Part shown: positions 1 to 8,063 of the stretch, in pieces
Layout of the letters: the number at the start of each line of letters is the position of its first letter
How positions within the stretch are numbered: position 1 is the stretch's first letter
NCBI GenBank assembly: GCA_900112325.1
Contig: FOLJ01000007.1
Span: forward strand, 248,001-312,000
Reading direction: 5' to 3'
Length of the DNA stretch: 64,000 bases
Source of the DNA: Micromonospora sediminimaris
GTDB lineage: Bacteria > Actinomycetota > Actinomycetes > Mycobacteriales > Micromonosporaceae
Notes under the pieces: model-generated
Database searches by the model: none
Told to the model about the DNA's origin: nothing
The model's input: only the letters and a program-made list of their open reading frames with translations
Translations under genes and position numbers: made by a program

Positions 1-204
1 GCGGACGCCGTCGACGCCGGACCGGTGCGTCATGGTGGTCAACAGCAGATGGATGGTGCGCAGACGTTCGTTGATCTGATCCAGCCGTTCGGCCTGGGCC
101 AGGGTGGCGAGCGCGGTCCCCAGCGCGATCTGCTGGTTGATGTCGAGCTTCTCCTGGTCGATGGTGTAGAGCAGGTCGACGGTCTCGGCGATGGTGTCGG
201 CCAC
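1..204 (-). CDS. Unknown protein, N-terminal part, cut by window edge
   Basis: Only the first 68 codons are in the window; the gene continues left of base 1. The GTG start is chosen because a strong Shine-Dalgarno (GGAGGAG, minus strand, 210-216) lies 5 bases upstream. The visible peptide begins VADTIAETVDLLYTIDQEKL and is rich in Leu, Ala, Gln and Glu in a heptad-like pattern, so it is probably helical, perhaps a coiled coil. I do not recognise the family. It is read in the same direction as the helicase behind it. Confidence 0.6.
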   Translation of the reverse strand, partial: MADTIAETVDLLYTIDQEKLDINQQIALGTALATLAQAERLDQINERLRTIHLLLTTMTHRSGVDGVR

Positions 205-310
205 GGCCTCTCCTCCATGCTGGCAAGGACGGTGAACGGCAAGTACGGCGCTCTATGGAAGCGCTCCCACCATCATTGCCCGGCCGCCCCGGTTTTCATA
301 CCCGGCCCGG

Positions 311-2752
311 TCATTCCGGCAGGTTGGCGAGCACCACGTCGAGCACCCGGATCGCATCCGGTTTGGACAGCGGATTGTTGCCGTTGCCGCACTTGGGTGA
401 CTGTACGCAGGACGGGCAGCCGGCCTCGCAGCCGCACTCGGCGATCGCGTCACGGGTGGCCCGTAGCCAGGACGCCGCCATGCCGTAGGCCCGCTCGGCG
501 AAGCCCGCTCCCCCCGGATGGCCGTCGTAGACGAAGACGGTCGGGGCCTCGGTGTCCGGGTGCACCGCTGTGGAGAGCCCGCCGATGTCCCACCGGTCGC
601 AGGTGGCGACGAGCGGCAGCAGCCCGATCGCGGCATGTTCGGCGGCGTGCAACGCCCCCGGCACGTCGGCCGGATCCACCCCGGCGGCGATCAGCGACTC
701 GGGGGAGAGGGTGAACCAGACCGCGACGGTACGCAGCTCACGCGCCGGCAGGTCCAGCGGACGAGTGTCGATCACCTCGCCGGTGGCGATCCGTCGCCGC
801 TGGTAGGAGACCACCTGACTGGTGACGTCCACCTCGCCGAGGAAGAGCCCGATCGGTCCGGCGTCGACGTAGGAACGCACCGAGACCACCGACAGCGAGG
901 TGACGTCGCGGGCGTGGGTGGACCAGTCCGGCTCCTCGGGGCGCACCAGCGCGCATCCGTCGTCCAGGTCGAGGGAGTCGACCACGTACGACACGCCCTG
1001 ATGCAGGTAGACCGCGCCGGTGTGCAGCAGGAAGTGCGCGGAGCCGCCGTCGACCGTACCGAGCAGCCGGCCGGTCGCCGCCTCCACCACGCAGACCGGG
1101 GCGCCGCCCTCGCCGCGCAGATCCACCTCGGGCCGTTCCCGGTGCCGCCAGTACCAGCCGGTCGGCCGTTGGCGCAGCGCACCCGCTTCGACAAGCGCCG
1201 CCACGGCCTCCTTGGCGCCGTCACCGAAAAGCTCCAGGTCGGCCGTGGTCAACGGAGCCTCCGCCGCCGCACAGGCCAGCTGCGGGCCGAGCACGTACGG
1301 GTTGGCCGGGTCGAGCACGGTCGCCTCCACCGGCGCACCGAAGACCGCCTCCGGATGGTGCACCAGGTAGGTGTCCAGCGGGTCGTCCCGGGCCACCAGT
1401 ACCGCGAGGGCCTCCTGACCTGAGCGTCCGGCCCGGCCAGCCTGCTGCCACAGCGACGCCCGAGTGCCCGGATAGCCGCAGATCATGACCGCGTCCAGCC
1501 CGATCAGGTCGACTCCCAGCTCCAGAGCGTTGGTCGAGGCCAGCCCCAGCAGCTCGCCGTGCAGCAGCGCCCGCTCCAGCTCGCGACGCTCCTCGCGCAG
1601 GTAGCCGGCCCGGTAGGCGGCCACCCGGTCGCCGAGCCCCGGCACCGCCTCGTCGAGGCTGCGCCGGGCGCTTGTCGCCACCACCTCGGCGCCCCGGCGG
1701 GAGCGGACGAAGGCCAGCGTGCGTACCCCGGCGGCGACGGTGTCGGCGAGCAGGTCGGCGGTCTCCCGCAGCGCCGATCGGCGTACCTGGGTCAGATCGG
1801 ACGCCGCAGCGGGCTCTCCGGACCCGGCGGCCGACGGGTCCGGCGGGAGCAGCGGCGGCTCCCAGAGGGCGAAGGTGACCCCTGCCCGGGGCGAGGTGTC
1901 CTCGGTGACGGCCGTCACCGGGAGGCCGGTCAACCGGCCGGCCGCCGCGGCCGGATCGCCCGACGTCGCCGAGGCCAGCACGAACGTCGGTCCGGCGGCG
2001 CGACCGTACCGGGCACACTGCCGCCGCAGCCGGCGCAGCACGTGGGCGACGTGCGAGCCGAACACGCCCCGGTAGACGTGGCACTCGTCGACCACCACGT
2101 ACGCCAGTCGACGCAGGAAACCGGACCACTGGGCGTGCCCGGGCAGGATGCCGTGGTGCAGCATGTCGGGATTGGTCAGCACGAACCGGGAGTGCCGCCG
2201 GATCCACTCCCGCTCGGCGCGCGGGGTGTCGCCGTCGTAGCAGGCCGGGCGTACGCCCTCGATCTCCAACGCGGCGACGGCGCGTAGCTGGTCGGCGGCG
2301 AGCGCCTTGGTCGGTGCCAGGTAGAGCACGGTGGCGCGCGGGTCGGCGAGCAGCGTGGCCAGCGCCGGCAGCTGGTACGCCAGGGACTTGCCGGACGCGG
2401 TGCCGGTGGCCACCACGACGTGCCGGCTGTCGTACGCCAGGTCGGCCGCCTCGGCCTGGTGCCGCCACGGTGTCGCCACTCCGCGTCGGGCGTACGCCGC
2501 GCGTAGGTCCTCCGGAACCCAGGACGGCCACGGTGCCGGCGCTCCGGCCCGGGGCGGTACCCGCTCGACGTGGGTGACCGGATCGGCGGGGTGTCGCTGG
2601 CGTAGCCGGCGCAGCAGTTCCCCCGGCGACACGACCGGGACCGCGCCGGTCGGGACCGCGCCGGTCGGGACCGCGCCGGGCGGGACCGCACCGGTCGGTC
2701 GCTCGGGGCCGCTGCCGGCGGATACGGTGGCTGCCGAGGTCACGTCCTGCAC
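311..2752 (-). CDS. DEAD/DEAH-box helicase with C-terminal DUF1998 zinc domain (MrfA/YprA-like)
   Basis: Superfamily 2 DNA helicase of about 813 residues. Visible motifs are a P-loop ATGTASGKS near residue 115, DECH near 222, SATS near 261, and motif VI QQAGRAGRSG in the second RecA domain. The C-terminus has the cysteine cluster CGCEAGCPSC followed by KCGNGN, typical of the MZB/DUF1998 zinc-binding module. Bacillus MrfA of this family acts in excision repair of mitomycin damage; the mycobacterial relatives are 3'-5' helicases. Role here is inferred from family. The start is uncertain: the frame is open to an ATG at 2854, but GTG at 2752 or 2743 gives a more normal N-terminus and leaves promoter space for the divergent bldG. 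Residues near the start are a GAVPT repeat encoded by a 15-base tandem repeat. Confidence 0.88.
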   Translation of the reverse strand: MQDVTSAATVSAGSGPERPTGAVPPGAVPTGAVPTGAVPVVSPGELLRRLRQRHPADPVTHVERVPPRAGAPAPWPSWVPEDLRAAYARRGVATPWRHQAEAADLAYDSRHVVVATGTASGKSLAYQLPALATLLADPRATVLYLAPTKALAADQLRAVAALEIEGVRPACYDGDTPRAEREWIRRHSRFVLTNPDMLHHGILPGHAQWSGFLRRLAYVVVDECHVYRGVFGSHVAHVLRRLRRQCARYGRAAGPTFVLASATSGDPAAAAGRLTGLPVTAVTEDTSPRAGVTFALWEPPLLPPDPSAAGSGEPAAASDLTQVRRSALRETADLLADTVAAGVRTLAFVRSRRGAEVVATSARRSLDEAVPGLGDRVAAYRAGYLREERRELERALLHGELLGLASTNALELGVDLIGLDAVMICGYPGTRASLWQQAGRAGRSGQEALAVLVARDDPLDTYLVHHPEAVFGAPVEATVLDPANPYVLGPQLACAAAEAPLTTADLELFGDGAKEAVAALVEAGALRQRPTGWYWRHRERPEVDLRGEGGAPVCVVEAATGRLLGTVDGGSAHFLLHTGAVYLHQGVSYVVDSLDLDDGCALVRPEEPDWSTHARDVTSLSVVSVRSYVDAGPIGLFLGEVDVTSQVVSYQRRRIATGEVIDTRPLDLPARELRTVAVWFTLSPESLIAAGVDPADVPGALHAAEHAAIGLLPLVATCDRWDIGGLSTAVHPDTEAPTVFVYDGHPGGAGFAERAYGMAASWLRATRDAIAECGCEAGCPSCVQSPKCGNGNNPLSKPDAIRVLDVVLANLPE
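2636..2695. repeat. Four tandem copies of a 15-base repeat in the helicase N-terminus
   Basis: The unit cgggaccgcgccggt occurs four times head to tail, with one or two differences in the third and fourth copies. Because the period is a multiple of three, it encodes a repeated GAVPT/GAVPP pentapeptide in the disordered N-terminus of the helicase. Copy number may vary among strains. Confidence 0.85.
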
Positions 2753-2883
2753 TCTCGCACTGGTGTTCGGAAATGGGAAATCGGCGTGCCGGGTACGGAT
2801 GGACCTGCCCCGGTGAGTCGTCGGCCCGACCCTGGGGTAGTGGTTAGATGCCAAGAGAGTTTACGGCTGCCTGAGGAGGACGG

Positions 2884-3225
2884 ATGGAGCTGTCACTGGC
2901 GACCCGGACCGTGGGTGAGCACACGGTGCTCGAGGTCGGCGGTGAGGTGGACGTCTACACCGCCCCCCGGCTGCGCGAACGGCTCCTGGAACTGATCGAC
3001 GCCGGGGCCCGGCACGTGGTCGTCGACCTGGGCCGGGTGGATTTCCTCGACTCCACCGGGCTGGGTGTGCTGGTCGGCGCGCTCAAGCGGCTGCGTACCG
3101 CGGACGGCACCTTCGCCCTGGTCTGCGACAAGGAGCCGCTGCTCAAGATCTTCCGGATCACCGCGCTGGATCAGGTGTTTCCGCTGTATCCGACGGTCGA
3201 AGCAGCGACCGGCGCCAACCAGTGA
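2884..3225 (+). CDS. bldG: BldG anti-anti-sigma factor (STAS domain)
   Basis: 113-residue single STAS-domain protein that, when unphosphorylated, binds an anti-sigma factor and releases a sigma factor; in Streptomyces BldG is needed for aerial growth and antibiotic production. The sequence closely resembles what I remember of S. coelicolor BldG ([56 protein letters not shown]). The phosphorylatable serine is Ser57 in DSTGLG. The ATG is preceded by a strong GAGGAGG Shine-Dalgarno. It overlaps the next gene at the stop codon, so the partner pair is translationally coupled, as in Streptomyces. Confidence 0.95.
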   Translation: MELSLATRTVGEHTVLEVGGEVDVYTAPRLRERLLELIDAGARHVVVDLGRVDFLDSTGLGVLVGALKRLRTADGTFALVCDKEPLLKIFRITALDQVFPLYPTVEAATGANQ

Positions 3226-3659
3226 TGGCCACGGTCCGGCTCTCCTTCTCGCCCGCGCCGGTGCACGTGCGTACCGCCCGCCTGGTCGGCGTCGCGGTGG
3301 CCCGGCGGGCGGGCGTTCGCGAGGATCTGCTCGACGAGGTCCGATTGGCCATCGGCGAGGCGTGTACCCGGGCGGTCGCCCTGCACCGCCAGTACGGGGT
3401 CGCCGAGCCGGTGCTGGTGGAGATGTCCGACTCGGGGGCGTACTCGGTGCGGGTGGTGGATCGGGCGCCGATCGAGGCGAGCATCGGTCTGGCCGCGCTC
3501 GATGCCGACCAGTTGGCCAACGAGTCGCTGAACGAGGACGACCTGACCACCGGTGTCGGCTTCGCTCTGCTCGCCGGATTCGTCGAGGATCTTCAGGTCC
3601 GTCCGGTCGACGAGGGCGTCGGCACCGAGGTGCGGATGGTCTGGCCGGTCAACCACTGA
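3225..3659 (+). CDS. BldG-partner anti-sigma factor (RsbW/SpoIIAB-type, degenerate ATPase fold)
   Basis: 144-residue protein of the HATPase_c anti-sigma class. Its ATG shares a base with the bldG stop (TGATG); a GTG at 3222 is an alternative start. By position it is the orthologue of the orf3 anti-sigma factor (SCO3548) that binds BldG. The N-box reads LAIGEACTRAV: Arg stands where ATP-binding relatives usually have Asn, and I see no clear DxGxG motif; the later VGFALLAGFVEDLQV resembles only the end of the fold. It may therefore bind rather than phosphorylate BldG, or use another kinase. Its sigma target is not encoded here. Confidence 0.85.
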   Translation: MATVRLSFSPAPVHVRTARLVGVAVARRAGVREDLLDEVRLAIGEACTRAVALHRQYGVAEPVLVEMSDSGAYSVRVVDRAPIEASIGLAALDADQLANESLNEDDLTTGVGFALLAGFVEDLQVRPVDEGVGTEVRMVWPVNH

Positions 3660-3964
3660 ACCGAGGGCCTGGCCGCCCCGGACGACCGCTGCCGGATCAC
3701 CATGGACCGCTTCCTATATCAGATTTCGGTTCATAACACAGCGACGGAGATCATCCAGACCCGCCGCCACCTCGGTGTGACCTCGAACACTGGGGGCGGC
3801 TAGAGTACGCGGGTTGTCAGCAAGTGATCCACCCGGCACCCAGCGCAGATGGGCGTGGAGCGCTGGTTCGTCGGGTGGATCGGCGCGCGCTTGCGAATTC
3901 GCATCCAGGCGCCGGACGGTGCGTCTCCACCGGCCGGCGCGTTGTTCGGCACAGGAGGACACAG
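3660..3964. other. Intergenic region upstream of hppA
   Basis: No convincing gene. It contains an AT-richer patch (3712-3740) and a tagagt hexamer at 3801-3806 that could be a -10 box for hppA, though I find no good -35. The hppA Shine-Dalgarno (aggagg, 3953-3958) is at the right edge. Confidence 0.5.
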
Positions 3965-6343
3965 ATGTCCGACACCTTGGCCGCCGAGGGCGGCGGGATC
4001 TCCCTCACCGGAGCCAATGTCACGTACGTCGTCATCGCCGCGGTGATCGCGCTGGTCGCGCTCGCCTTCGCCGCCGCCTTGACGAAAACGGTGCTGGCCG
4101 CCGGCAAGGGCACCACAAACATGCAGGAGATCTCCGGGGCCGTGCAGGAGGGCGCCTCGGCCTACCTGCTCCGGCAGTTCCGGACCCTGGCGATCTTCGT
4201 GGTGATCGCCGTGGTGCTGCTGTTCCTGCTGCCGGTGCACGACACCGACGGCAGCGAAGTCGCGGTGAAGATCGGTCGCTCGCTCTTCTTCGTGGTCGGC
4301 GCCCTGTTCAGCGCCTTCATCGGTGGCGCGGGCATGTGGCTGGCGACCCGGGCCAACCTGCGGGTGGCGGCCGCCGCCCGGGAGCGGGAAGGCGGCCGGG
4401 AGTCGGCCATGAAGATCGCCTTCCGGACCGGTGGGGTGGTCGGCTTCCTCACCGTCGGTCTCGGCCTCTTCGGCGCCGCGCTCGTCGTCCTGATCTTCCG
4501 GGGCGACGCGCCGACGGTGCTGGAGGGCTTCGGCTTCGGCGCCGCGCTGCTGGCCATGTTCATGCGGGTCGGTGGCGGCATCTTCACCAAGGCCGCCGAC
4601 GTCGGCGCCGACCTGGTCGGCAAGGTCGAGCAGGGCATCCCCGAGGACGACCCGCGCAACGCCGCCACCATCGCCGACAACGTGGGCGACAACGTCGGCG
4701 ACTGCGCCGGCATGGCCGCCGACCTCTTCGAGTCGTACGCGGTCACCCTGGTCGCCGCGCTCATCCTGGGCCGGGCCGCGTTCGGCACCGACGGTCTGGT
4801 GCTGCCGCTGATCATCTCCACGATCGGTGTGCTGGTCGCCATCATCGGCGTCTTCATCACTCGGCTGCGCGCCTCCGACCGCAACGGCCTGACCGCGATC
4901 AACCGGGCCTTCTACCTCTCCGCGCTGATTTCTGCGGTGCTGGTCGCGGTGGCCTCGTTCGCCTACCTCCAGCCGTCCTGGACGGCGCAGCTCGGCGACG
5001 ACTGGCGGACCACCCTCGGCGTCAACGGCGGCGACCCACTCTTCGGCCCCCGTGGCGTGGTAATCGGTGCGGTGATCATCGGTATCGTGCTGGCCGCCGC
5101 CATCCAGGCGCTGACCGGTTACTTCACCGAGACCAACCGGCGCCCGGTGCAGGACATCGGCAAGAGCTCGCAGACCGGTCCGGCCACCGTCATCCTGGCC
5201 GGCATCAGCGTCGGCCTGGAGTCGGCGGTCTACTCGGCGCTGCTCATCGGTGCCGGTGTCTTCGGCGCCTTCCTGCTGGGTGGCGGCTCCATCACCCTGT
5301 CGCTGTTCGCCGTGGCGCTGGCCGGTACCGGTCTGCTCACCACCGTCGGCGTGATCGTCGCGATGGACACGTTCGGCCCGATCTCCGACAACGCCCAGGG
5401 TGTGGCCGAGATGTCCGGCGACATCGACGAGCACGGCGCCCGTACGCTCACCGAGCTGGACGCCGTCGGCAACACCACCAAGGCGATCACCAAGGGCATC
5501 GCGATCGCCACCGCGGTGCTGGCCGCGACCGCGCTCTTCGGCTCCTACACCGACACGCTGCGAACCGCGTACGCCGACGCCGGGGTGACCGACGTGGGTG
5601 CCGAGATCCTCAACGCATTGAACGTGTCGAACCCGCAGAACCTGGTCGGCCTGATCATCGGCGCGGCGGTGGTGTTCCTCTTCTCCGGTCTGGCCATCAA
5701 CGCGGTCTCCCGTTCGGCGGGTGCCGTGGTGATGGAGGTCCGTCGGCAGTTCCGCGAGCTGCCCGGGATCATGGACCGCACCCAGCGTCCGGAGTACGGC
5801 AAGGTCGTCGACATCTGCACCCGCGACGCGCAGCGTGAGCTGCTCACCCCCGGCCTGCTGGCGATCCTGGCGCCGATCGCGGTCGGCTTCGGCCTCGGGC
5901 CTGGCGCGCTGGCGTCGTACCTGGCCGGTGCGATCGGTGCCGGCACCCTGATGGCGGTCTTCCTGGCCAACTCCGGTGGTGCCTGGGACAACGCCAAGAA
6001 GATGGTCGAGGACGGCGCGTACGGCGGCAAGGGTTCCGAGTCGCACTCCGCGACAGTCATCGGTGACACCGTCGGTGACCCGTTCAAGGACACCGCCGGC
6101 CCCGCGATCAACCCGCTGATCAAGGTGATGAACCTGGTGGCGCTGCTGATCGCGCCGGCCGTGGTGGCGTGGAGCGTGGGCGACGACCGCAACGTCGGCC
6201 TGCGGGTCACCATCGCGGTGGTGGCGACGTTGATCGTCGTCGCGGCGGTGGTGTTCAGCAAGCGCAAGAGCATCGCGATGGGCGACGACGCCGACAGCGG
6301 TTCCGGCAGCGCGGACCCGCGTCCGGAGGAGATCAAGGCCTGA
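3965..6343 (+). CDS. hppA: Membrane-bound proton-pumping pyrophosphatase, K+-independent type
   Basis: 792-residue multi-spanning H+-translocating inorganic pyrophosphatase, which couples PPi hydrolysis to proton export. Family landmarks are visible: DVGADLVGKVEQGIPEDDPR, then GDNVGDCAGMAADLFES, and a C-terminal DTVGDPFKDTAGPAINP acidic segment. The GNTTKA motif carries Lys where K+-dependent enzymes have Ala, which marks the K+-independent class. Start ATG 3965 is chosen for the aggagg Shine-Dalgarno and the usual short N-terminus before the first helix; the frame is open further upstream but that part is not family-like. Followed by a 16-bp stem terminator. Confidence 0.96.
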   Translation: MSDTLAAEGGGISLTGANVTYVVIAAVIALVALAFAAALTKTVLAAGKGTTNMQEISGAVQEGASAYLLRQFRTLAIFVVIAVVLLFLLPVHDTDGSEVAVKIGRSLFFVVGALFSAFIGGAGMWLATRANLRVAAAAREREGGRESAMKIAFRTGGVVGFLTVGLGLFGAALVVLIFRGDAPTVLEGFGFGAALLAMFMRVGGGIFTKAADVGADLVGKVEQGIPEDDPRNAATIADNVGDNVGDCAGMAADLFESYAVTLVAALILGRAAFGTDGLVLPLIISTIGVLVAIIGVFITRLRASDRNGLTAINRAFYLSALISAVLVAVASFAYLQPSWTAQLGDDWRTTLGVNGGDPLFGPRGVVIGAVIIGIVLAAAIQALTGYFTETNRRPVQDIGKSSQTGPATVILAGISVGLESAVYSALLIGAGVFGAFLLGGGSITLSLFAVALAGTGLLTTVGVIVAMDTFGPISDNAQGVAEMSGDIDEHGARTLTELDAVGNTTKAITKGIAIATAVLAATALFGSYTDTLRTAYADAGVTDVGAEILNALNVSNPQNLVGLIIGAAVVFLFSGLAINAVSRSAGAVVMEVRRQFRELPGIMDRTQRPEYGKVVDICTRDAQRELLTPGLLAILAPIAVGFGLGPGALASYLAGAIGAGTLMAVFLANSGGAWDNAKKMVEDGAYGGKGSESHSATVIGDTVGDPFKDTAGPAINPLIKVMNLVALLIAPAVVAWSVGDDRNVGLRVTIAVVATLIVVAAVVFSKRKSIAMGDDADSGSGSADPRPEEIKA

Positions 6344-6358
6344 CGCGCGGCGTACACA

Positions 6359-6394
6359 GGTCCCCGGCCGGCAGCTGTCTGCCGGCCGGGGACC
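6359..6394 (+). terminator. Stem-loop terminator after hppA
   Basis: Perfect 16-bp arms (ggtccccggccggcag at 6359-6374 and its complement at 6379-6394) around a ctgt loop, starting 15 bases after the hppA stop. No T-run follows, as is common in actinobacteria. Confidence 0.85.
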
Positions 6395-6448
6395 GTCGCC
6401 GGTCCGGACCCGGTACCGATGACCGGTGCCGACCGGGGAGAGAAGCCG

Positions 6449-6454
6449 TACGCT
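6449..6454 (+). promoter_or_regulatory. -10 box of leaderless promoter for the lipoprotein gene
   Basis: tacgct (TANNNT) ends 7 bases before the ATG at 6462, so transcription should begin at or within a base or two of the start codon. There is no Shine-Dalgarno. Confidence 0.5.
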
Positions 6455-6461
6455 GCAACGC

Positions 6462-7004
6462 ATGCGTACGTGCCGGGCGGCAGCCGCCGGAAAGTTCACG
6501 GTGGTCCTGGCCACGCTGATGATGTTGGTCGCCTGCGGCTCCGATGGCCCCAGTCCGCGGGCCTGGGCCGCCTCGGTCTGTTCGGCGCTCACTCCCTGGC
6601 GGGCCGAGATCAGCAAGCTGACCAACAGCACCGACCAGCAGATGACCGCGCAGACCACCCCGGCGCAGGCCAAGGAGAACCTGGTCCGGCTCTTCGGTGG
6701 CGCCGAGCAGGCCAGCGAGACCGCCCGACGCAAGGTGGAGCAGGCCGGAGTGCCCGAGGTCGAGCATGGCGAGGAGGTCTCCGCCGGCTTCCGCGCCTCG
6801 CTCGCGTCGATGCGGGACGCCTACGGCCGGGCCCGGACCACCATCGACGGCCTGGGCACCGGTGAGGCCAGCACCTTCTACGAAGGTGTCCAGGCCGCCG
6901 TGGAAACCCTCCAGCAGGAGTACGACGCGAGCGCGCTGGACACCAGCCGGCTCGACTCCGAGGAGTTGAAGCGCGCCTTCGACGAGGTACCCGAATGCCG
7001 CTGA
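6462..7004 (+). CDS. Predicted secreted lipoprotein of unknown function
   Basis: 180 residues. The N-terminus has basic residues, a hydrophobic stretch (FTVVLATLMMLVAC) and a lipobox LVAC, so signal peptidase II should cleave before the Cys and the protein should be lipid-anchored outside the membrane. The mature part is mostly helical and Gln/Ala/Glu-rich with few hydrophobic segments; I do not recognise a catalytic motif. Start ATG 6462 is set by the signal peptide and the leaderless promoter. It ends 10 bases inside the following gene, which suggests co-transcription. Confidence 0.8.
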   Translation: MRTCRAAAAGKFTVVLATLMMLVACGSDGPSPRAWAASVCSALTPWRAEISKLTNSTDQQMTAQTTPAQAKENLVRLFGGAEQASETARRKVEQAGVPEVEHGEEVSAGFRASLASMRDAYGRARTTIDGLGTGEASTFYEGVQAAVETLQQEYDASALDTSRLDSEELKRAFDEVPECR

Positions 7005-7762
7005 GCGGTTCCGGCGAGACACCGGCGGCGCAACCGCTGCCGGTGTCCTTCCCACCGCCCGACGAGACCTCACCGGTCCGCCGTCGTCGGCCGACCGGCC
7101 GTCGACCCGCCCCCGTCGACCCGCCGGCCGACGACGACGCTGCGGACCGGCCGACACCGGTGCCGGGCGGTGTCACCGGTGCCGATCGGCAACTTGTCTT
7201 CTTCGGCGCGGAGACCGGTGAGCCCTCCGTGGCCGACCTGGCCGGGCTGCTCGCCGGCCCGGGCGAGGTGCACCGGATGGGCGGCACGGCCCGGTTGTCG
7301 GTGGTGGTGGAGGCGGCGTGGCGGGTGCACGTGCTCATCGCTGAGCTGGCCCAGCGGGGTGTCCGGAGCAGTTGGGCACCCACCGAGGACCAGCGTTACG
7401 CGGTGCGGACCGCGTACACCCGGACGATCGTGCCGCTCGCGGCGGCCTGGCTGCGCGGCCCGACGCAGCATCCGCCGCCCGGGTTCCAGCTCGATGGCCG
7501 GCGGCTGCGTCTCTGGCTCGCCGCGGCTGGCGTGGCCGATCCGCCCGATTTTCTGCTCCACCTCGGCGGTAGTGACCCGACGCGGTGGGCTGCGGTCGGT
7601 GCGGCCCTGGCCACGGCCGGGCTGACCGGTGAGCTGGTCGAGGCCGGACCGGGCGGCCCCGCGTACCGGATCGCGGGCCGTCGCGGGACGCAGCGGCTGG
7701 CCGAGCTGGTCGGTGAGCGCCCGCCCGCGAGCCCGCCGTCGGCCTGGCCGACCCGGGCCTGA
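6995..7762 (+). CDS. Unknown protein with disordered proline/arginine-rich N-terminus
   Basis: 255 residues, overlapping the lipoprotein gene by 10 bases. Residues 1-60 are Pro, Arg and Asp rich (RRRRPTGRRPAPVDPP) and probably disordered. The rest (from about VFFGAETGEPSVADLAGLL) looks folded, alternating hydrophobic helices with conserved-looking Trp and Gly residues (AAWLRGPTQHPPPGF, LLHLGGSDPTRWAAV). I do not recognise a family. Soluble, no membrane helix. Sitting between hppA and topA in a conserved neighbourhood suggests an actinobacterial lineage protein. Confidence 0.75.
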   Translation: MPLSGSGETPAAQPLPVSFPPPDETSPVRRRRPTGRRPAPVDPPADDDAADRPTPVPGGVTGADRQLVFFGAETGEPSVADLAGLLAGPGEVHRMGGTARLSVVVEAAWRVHVLIAELAQRGVRSSWAPTEDQRYAVRTAYTRTIVPLAAAWLRGPTQHPPPGFQLDGRRLRLWLAAAGVADPPDFLLHLGGSDPTRWAAVGAALATAGLTGELVEAGPGGPAYRIAGRRGTQRLAELVGERPPASPPSAWPTRA

Positions 7763-8063
7763 CGGTCGGGCGGCTGTCCGATCGGAGACAGCCAGGTGTC
7801 GGGGAACACAGGGAGAATCGGCCGGGTTTGACCTCCACTGAGGGGCTGCCATGGTCACAGCGGCCCGCTCGTCACCCTACCCAGGGTGTACGGTGACGCC
7901 GTCTGGCGTGACCACGGATCGTCCGGGGCGGATTGTCGCCCGCGAAACCCGAAACACGGACGGCGCGTTACGTTGGACATCCGGACCGCCGGGCACCGGT
8001 GGGCCGAGTGCGCCCCAAGCCGGCCAGGCGCGGCCATTGAGTGGGAATGAGGTCGAAACAGAC
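7763..8063. other. Region upstream of topA
   Basis: The topA frame stays open leftward to 7851, but that extension has no topoisomerase homology that I recognise and unusual composition, so I treat it as non-coding leader. It probably holds the topA promoter; I cannot fix one confidently. Confidence 0.45.

Noticed and set aside
3800..6733. Long open frame antisense to the pyrophosphatase gene
   Set aside because: It mirrors the third-position GC bias of hppA, and its peptide is a His/Arg/Asp/Gly-rich composition artefact without a family. The same applies to the long antisense frames over topA (7968-10148) and the helicase.
7851..8063. N-terminal extension of topoisomerase I
   Set aside because: The frame is open but the 71 codons have no topoisomerase-like sequence, and the Toprim domain should begin within about 15 residues of the start.
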